Assembly (NCBI GenBank): GCA_031424015.1 | Contig: JANPGR010000040.1 | Location: forward strand, 1-17,605 | Origin: JANPGR01 sp031424015 | GTDB lineage: Bacteria > Patescibacteriota > Minisyncoccia > Phycocordibacterales > UBA1006 | Reading direction: 5' to 3' | Length of the DNA stretch: 17,605 nucleotides | Shown here: positions 14,779 through 17,605 of the stretch, piece by piece | Position numbering within the stretch: position 1 is the stretch's first letter | Layout of the letters: the number at the start of each line of letters is the position of its first letter | Made by a program: the position numbers and the translations under genes | The notes under the pieces: model-generated | The model's input: only the letters and a program-made list of their open reading frames with translations | Database searches by the model: none | What the model was told of the DNA's origin: nothing

Positions 14779-15517
14779 ATAATATACGCTGTATATCTGC
14801 TATTCTAATCTGATTAGCCGCTTTAGTTAAAAAAGATTTTACTTTTTCTTTATTAAATTCATACTTATTTTCTTGAATAGTATTTACGTCCCTTTGTATC
14901 AAAAATATCTTTGACTCATCTCCAGTAGCTATCTCTGTAATTAAAGCACCCTGTAGGGTGAGTAAATTATTTGCAACAAATTCACCTATATCAACTTTTT
15001 TAGCTAGTCTAAAATTTGACTCTGATATACTTTCGCCTGACAATACATCTCTTATTTTTGAATTTAACAGATTTGAAATCTGCTGATCCGGAGATCCTTC
15101 CCCAATACATTTAACAAAATAATTAGATATAAATCCAACTCTAGATATTTTTATATCAAAAATCGGAATTGAAATTAACCCTTCACACAGATCAATAGCC
15201 TGTCTAAAAAAATTATCGGTATAATTTTTGTTATAGACATATTTATCATCAAATTGATAACTAAAAGTTACTTTTACTCTTGAGAGGGCAAGGGATATTT
15301 TATCACCTTGAACTTGGACTACAGGTACTTCATCAAGTTTTTCATCGTCGGGTATAGGAATTATGATTGGAGTTATATCAATAAAGTTGTTTTTGAAAAA
15401 ATTTGTTTCTTCTAATTTTGAATACAACTTATCAGGTCTGTCTAACTTTTTATTGAAAAAAAATACTATTTGAGAATTATTTATATATACATTTTTATCG
15501 ATTTTGCTATCACTCAT
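14765..15517 (-). CDS. TIGR04255-like hypothetical protein, 250 aa, first gene of a two-gene module
   Basis: Soluble, with no signal or membrane segment. Features such as 'VKVTFSYQFDD' (mid N-terminal half), 'IKISRVGFISNYFV', and a late 'KIFLIQRDVNTIQENKYEF' resemble the sporadically distributed TIGR04255 family of ~250-residue proteins of unknown function; this match is from memory and tentative. The length agrees with that family. It starts at ATG 15517, 8 bases after a good promoter, and overlaps the coiled-coil membrane gene by 14 bases. It is divergent from the recombinase gene, with 122 bases between. It may be the sensing or cytosolic partner of the membrane protein. Confidence 0.6.
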   Translation of the reverse strand: MSDSKIDKNVYINNSQIVFFFNKKLDRPDKLYSKLEETNFFKNNFIDITPIIIPIPDDEKLDEVPVVQVQGDKISLALSRVKVTFSYQFDDKYVYNKNYTDNFFRQAIDLCEGLISIPIFDIKISRVGFISNYFVKCIGEGSPDQQISNLLNSKIRDVLSGESISESNFRLAKKVDIGEFVANNLLTLQGALITEIATGDESKIFLIQRDVNTIQENKYEFNKEKVKSFLTKAANQIRIADIQRILYEIN

Positions 15518-15525
15518 ATGAGTAT

Positions 15526-15554
15526 ATTGTATTCTAGAGTTGATATAAAGTCAA
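15526..15554 (-). promoter_or_regulatory. Promoter of the two-gene module
   Basis: On the minus strand TTGACT (15554-15549), a 17-base spacer and TACAAT (15531-15526), with 8 bases to the ATG at 15517. A 5-bp inverted repeat GTTGA/TCAAC overlaps the -35 box and could be part of an operator. Confidence 0.65.
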
Positions 15555-15624
15555 CGAATAGCCTTATTTTTGGCACAGAATTTATGGATATATTATCTAT
15601 ATAATTCCAGAAGTAGAATGTATA

Positions 15625-15633
15625 TGCTAATAT
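15625..15633 (+). promoter_or_regulatory. Extended -10 promoter of the recombinase gene
   Basis: TG-C-TAATAT (15625-15633), then exactly 6 bases to the ATG at 15640, predicting a leaderless integrase mRNA. No strong -35 box is seen, which may mean low or activator-dependent expression. Confidence 0.5.
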
Positions 15634-15639
15634 ATTGAT

Positions 15640-17382
15640 ATGAATAATGAAAAGAAACAACCAATATTAAATTGTTTTATTTACTGTAGAGTTAGTACAA
15701 AAAAACAGTCTAGCGATGGAGAAAGCCTCGATAAGCAAGAGATGATATGTCGTGCATATGCGGAAAGAAATGGTCTTAATGTGGTTGATGTATACAGCGA
15801 AGCATATACAGGACGCGCAGACCACAGACCAAAACTTGACCAAATGATTGGCTATTTATACGCCCATAAAGGAACTATTAATAGTATAGTTGTTATGTCT
15901 ATAGACAGACTGACACGTGGTGGATCAGAATCATATAACCAAATAAGCGATCAATTTAGATCATTGGGAGTTACTGTACGAGATACAACAGGAATCATTC
16001 AAGAATCTATAAATCGTATGGAGCAATATGGGGATTTAGCGGACAACTACAAATTTGCAAAAAAGCGCCCTAGTAAAATATCAGAAACTGTCATAGCTGA
16101 TTCAAAACAAGATCAAATTGATGATACCTTGGTACGACTTATAGGTAGACAAATAGATTTAACAGCTCAAGGCTACTGGATCGGTACGTACCCACAAGGT
16201 TATATATCCAGTAAAGAATATGTCGGGGGTGATAAAAAGAAAACAGTCTTGCGACCTCATCCTATTGAATCAAAGTGGGTTCAAATGATATTCAAATTAC
16301 GTGCAGAAGGCATACTCTCTGATGAGCAAATTTGTGAAGAGGTTAATGCTCTTGGGTATAAATCTAGATCTCGCAGGAAAATGGACTTATCAGGAGAAAG
16401 AGTTATAGGCACACTAGGTGGACAAAAACTTAATATAAAAGCCTTGCAAAAGATAATTTTGCACCCACTTTATGCTGGATACGTTGTTAAGAAATGGACT
16501 AGATATATCCCGATTAAGGCGATGTTTGATGGATTAGTATCTGTTGAAGTGTTTAACAAAGCAAATCGTGGAAAGATCTTTTTAAGAGAAAACACTAATG
16601 GTTCTTTTGACTTGCTACACAATATCACTAACCGTAACCAGAAAAGAGATAGAAACAATTCACTATTCCCATACAAAAACGTTATCTGTTGCCCAGAGTG
16701 TGGGAGGTTAGTTAAGGGTAGTAGCTCACGTAGTAAATCTGGAAAACATATTCCTGCATATCATTGCGAGCGCGGGCATAAGCGTTTTTCAGTTCCAAAA
16801 AATATATTCGATACTATGGTAGAATCTTATGTTCAATCCCTGAAATTCAATTGTGACTATTACGATGCTCTGGAGATATTGTTAATGGATGCATACCGCA
16901 AAAACCAAAAGTCTGAATTACAAAAATCCTTATCAATTGATGAACAAGTCAAAGAGTTAAAAATAAAAAAGGAAGCCTTGGTAGACCAATTTTTACAAAC
17001 ATCGAATACAACTATAAAACAATCTATAGAAACAAAATTAGAGAAAATTGAACTTGATCTATCCTCAATTCAAACCATTCGCAATGAATGTGAACTAGTA
17101 GAACGTGACATACACGACTTTTTAGCCTATGCCAGAAAAATAGTGGAACACCCAGGAATAATACTATTAAAACATAGGGAAATTACTCAAGAACAGGCAT
17201 TATGGACACTCGTTTTCAATGAACTGCCAACCTATACAGAAATAGCTAGTGGAACACCTAAATTATCCCTTATTTTCCAGGATAATCGTACTATTTTGGA
17301 TGAAGAAAACCTTATTGTGCGGCGCAAGAGAATCGAACTCTTATCCCCTGCTTGGAAGGCAGGTATTCTACCACTAAACTAG
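15640..17382 (+). CDS. Large serine recombinase (integrase) whose 3' end overlaps tRNA-Gly
   Basis: Catalytic resolvase domain at 1-150 with nucleophile Ser19 in 'YCRVSTKKQ' and 'SIDRLTRGG' (87-95); Recombinase domain ~165-320 ('HPLYAGYVVKKWTRY' at 275-289); zinc ribbon ~350-380 with C351, C354, C376 and H380; coiled coil ~430-490; then a C-terminal region. Such enzymes join attP and attB with a 2-base crossover and need a directionality factor for excision. From residue 561 onward the coding sequence is the antisense of the tRNA gene ('RRKRIELLSPAWKAGILPLN'), so this tail is supplied by the target site. The left junction would provide a different 31-residue tail in the circular form. Convergent tRNA transcription runs antisense into this gene. 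A decayed relative lies at 2320-2634. 580 residues is a normal length for the family. Confidence 0.93.
   Translation: MNNEKKQPILNCFIYCRVSTKKQSSDGESLDKQEMICRAYAERNGLNVVDVYSEAYTGRADHRPKLDQMIGYLYAHKGTINSIVVMSIDRLTRGGSESYNQISDQFRSLGVTVRDTTGIIQESINRMEQYGDLADNYKFAKKRPSKISETVIADSKQDQIDDTLVRLIGRQIDLTAQGYWIGTYPQGYISSKEYVGGDKKKTVLRPHPIESKWVQMIFKLRAEGILSDEQICEEVNALGYKSRSRRKMDLSGERVIGTLGGQKLNIKALQKIILHPLYAGYVVKKWTRYIPIKAMFDGLVSVEVFNKANRGKIFLRENTNGSFDLLHNITNRNQKRDRNNSLFPYKNVICCPECGRLVKGSSSRSKSGKHIPAYHCERGHKRFSVPKNIFDTMVESYVQSLKFNCDYYDALEILLMDAYRKNQKSELQKSLSIDEQVKELKIKKEALVDQFLQTSNTTIKQSIETKLEKIELDLSSIQTIRNECELVERDIHDFLAYARKIVEHPGIILLKHREITQEQALWTLVFNELPTYTEIASGTPKLSLIFQDNRTILDEENLIVRRKRIELLSPAWKAGILPLN
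17314..17320. other. Candidate right attachment core (attR)
   Basis: The second copy of attgtgc. Its last two bases are inside the 3' end of the tRNA gene and the rest lies just outside it. Left of it is recombinase sequence, right of it the tRNA. It matches 2629-2635. Confidence 0.45.
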
Positions 17383-17388
17383 CACCGC
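17318..17388 (-). tRNA. tRNA-Gly (anticodon UCC)
   Basis: Reading the minus strand: acceptor GCGGTGC (17388-17382) pairs with GCGCCGC (17325-17319), one G-U. The D-arm holds 'AGTGGTA'. The anticodon stem CCTGC/GCAGG encloses loop CTTCCAA with anticodon TCC. The T-arm is AAGAG-TTCGATT-CTCTT. The discriminator is A and CCA is not encoded. The gene is intact, so integration has preserved tRNA function. Its last 64 bases (17319-17382) are also read on the other strand as the end of the recombinase gene. No terminator is visible on its 3' side, so its transcript would run antisense into the recombinase gene. Confidence 0.95.
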
Positions 17389-17391
17389 AAT

Positions 17392-17427
17392 AGCGAGAGC
17401 ATCACACCAAAGCATTCAACTCTCGCT
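17392..17427 (-). repeat. 8-bp inverted repeat in the tRNA leader
   Basis: AGCGAGAG (17392-17399) and CTCTCGCT (17420-17427) are perfect inverse complements separated by 20 bases. They lie between the tRNA promoter and the tRNA 5' end, so the precursor could form a leader hairpin affecting RNase P processing. Confidence 0.5.
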
Positions 17428-17433
17428 CTTTAT

Positions 17434-17461
17434 AATATATCACTCTTTTCCCTAAAAACAA
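17434..17461 (-). promoter_or_regulatory. Promoter of tRNA-Gly
   Basis: On the minus strand TTGTTT (17461-17456), a 16-base spacer and TATATT (17439-17434), preceded by TG-A (extended -10). A TATTAT overlapping by a few bases is an alternative -10. Transcription would begin near 17427, giving a leader of about 39 bases. Confidence 0.5.
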
Positions 17462-17515
17462 GTGAAAGTCTTGTCCAACACACGATTACACCCAAACGAA
17501 ATCCAATTCTAACGC

Positions 17516-17540
17516 AAAAAGACACCGAAGGTGCCTTTTT
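17516..17540. terminator. Bidirectional intrinsic terminator
   Basis: AAAAAG-A-CACC-GAA-GGTG-C-CTTTTT (17516-17540) is a near-perfect symmetric hairpin with a T-run on each strand. It separates the tRNA unit from the gene starting at 17567. It is the only strong symmetric terminator in the window and lies outside the proposed island. Confidence 0.75.
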
Positions 17541-17552
17541 GGGTGGAATCCG

Positions 17553-17558
17553 TATCAT
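17553..17558 (+). promoter_or_regulatory. Possible -10 box of the next gene
   Basis: TATCAT with 8 bases to the ATG at 17567, the same short spacing as other starts here. No clear -35 box is visible, and the hexamer is imperfect. Confidence 0.3.
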
Positions 17559-17566
17559 AGTAATTT

Positions 17567-17605
17567 ATGACAATAAATATGAACGATGACCACATTGTGA
17601 GTATT
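17567..17605 (+). CDS. Start of an unidentified gene, cut by the window edge
   Basis: ATG 17567 opens a frame that runs to the end of the window (MTINMNDDHIVSI). ATG 17579 is an alternative start. It follows a terminator and a weak -10 box. Too little is visible to name it. Confidence 0.35.
   Translation, partial: MTINMNDDHIVSI

Larger units (their letters stand above)
2629..17320. mobile_element. Putative integrative island of about 14.7 kb at tRNA-Gly
   Basis: The proposed limits are the two attgtgc heptamers. Evidence: an intact large serine recombinase lies at the right end and runs into a tRNA gene; a decayed homologous recombinase end lies immediately outside the left limit; most genes inside are AT-rich and unrecognised; and the cargo (RHS toxin operon, two-gene membrane module, terminase-small-subunit-like gene) is typical of accessory DNA. 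No conjugation, replication or phage-structural genes are visible, so it is an island or mobilisable element and not a complete phage. The borders are inferred, not shown by an empty-site comparison. Confidence 0.55.

Noticed and set aside
16470..16676. Minus-strand 68-codon frame within the recombinase gene.
   Set aside because: It is antisense to conserved recombinase-domain codons, with no promoter.
2629..17320. The island as a prophage.
   Set aside because: No capsid, portal, large terminase, tail or lysis genes are present. Only terminase-small-subunit-like DNA-binding proteins occur.
1..17605. CRISPR array.
   Set aside because: No regularly spaced direct repeats are present. The only long repeat series is the coding YD-repeat region.

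Overview
**Organism.** The window looks like an AT-rich bacterial chromosome, most likely a Patescibacteria/CPR-type organism (inference). The supporting signs are many unrecognised small proteins, no convincing Shine-Dalgarno sequence before any start, several promoters whose -10 box lies only 6-9 bases before the ATG (leaderless or nearly so), a tRNA-Gly without encoded CCA, and a giant Sec-exported RHS/YD-repeat protein. The standard bacterial code (TGA = stop) fits.

**Layout.** (1) 1-2634 is the left flank, visibly richer in G+C than much of what follows. It holds the end of an unknown gene, a two-gene cassette ending in a terminase-small-subunit-like protein, a MYG1/UPF0160-family hydrolase, and a decayed nucleotidyltransferase fused in frame to the 3' end of a large serine recombinase (LSR) gene. 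(2) 2629-17320 is interpreted as one integrative island of about 14.7 kb. From left to right it carries a small minus-strand gene, a second terminase-small-subunit-like cassette, a putative DNA-binding protein, a structured RNA with an overlapping terminator, two small membrane-protein genes, an RHS toxin operon, a membrane gene broken by a stop codon, a two-gene coiled-coil/membrane module, and an intact LSR. (3) 17314-17605 is the right junction: tRNA-Gly(UCC) on the minus strand, overlapped by the last 20 codons of the LSR, then the tRNA promoter, a terminator and the start of another gene.

**How the parts fit.** The LSR is the likely mobility enzyme, with tRNA-Gly as its target. Homology between the LSR gene and the older remnant at 2320-2634 stops at the heptamer attgtgc, which lies at the edge of the tRNA. 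Reading past the heptamer in the left copy continues the LSR frame for 31 more codons. This suggests two islands stacked at one tRNA, and an integrase whose C-terminal tail differs between circular and integrated forms. The main cargo is a 2154-residue secreted protein: signal peptide, SpvB-like region, FG-GAP/VCBS motifs, YD repeats with a lectin-like insertion, RHS core, and a CHAP peptidoglycan-hydrolase tip. An exported candidate immunity protein follows 6 bases downstream.

**Best candidates for something new.** These are the tRNA-completed integrase tail, the 4787-4927 RNA in which a 19-position closing stem and a terminator share the same bases, and the uncharacterised two-gene module at 14053-15517.
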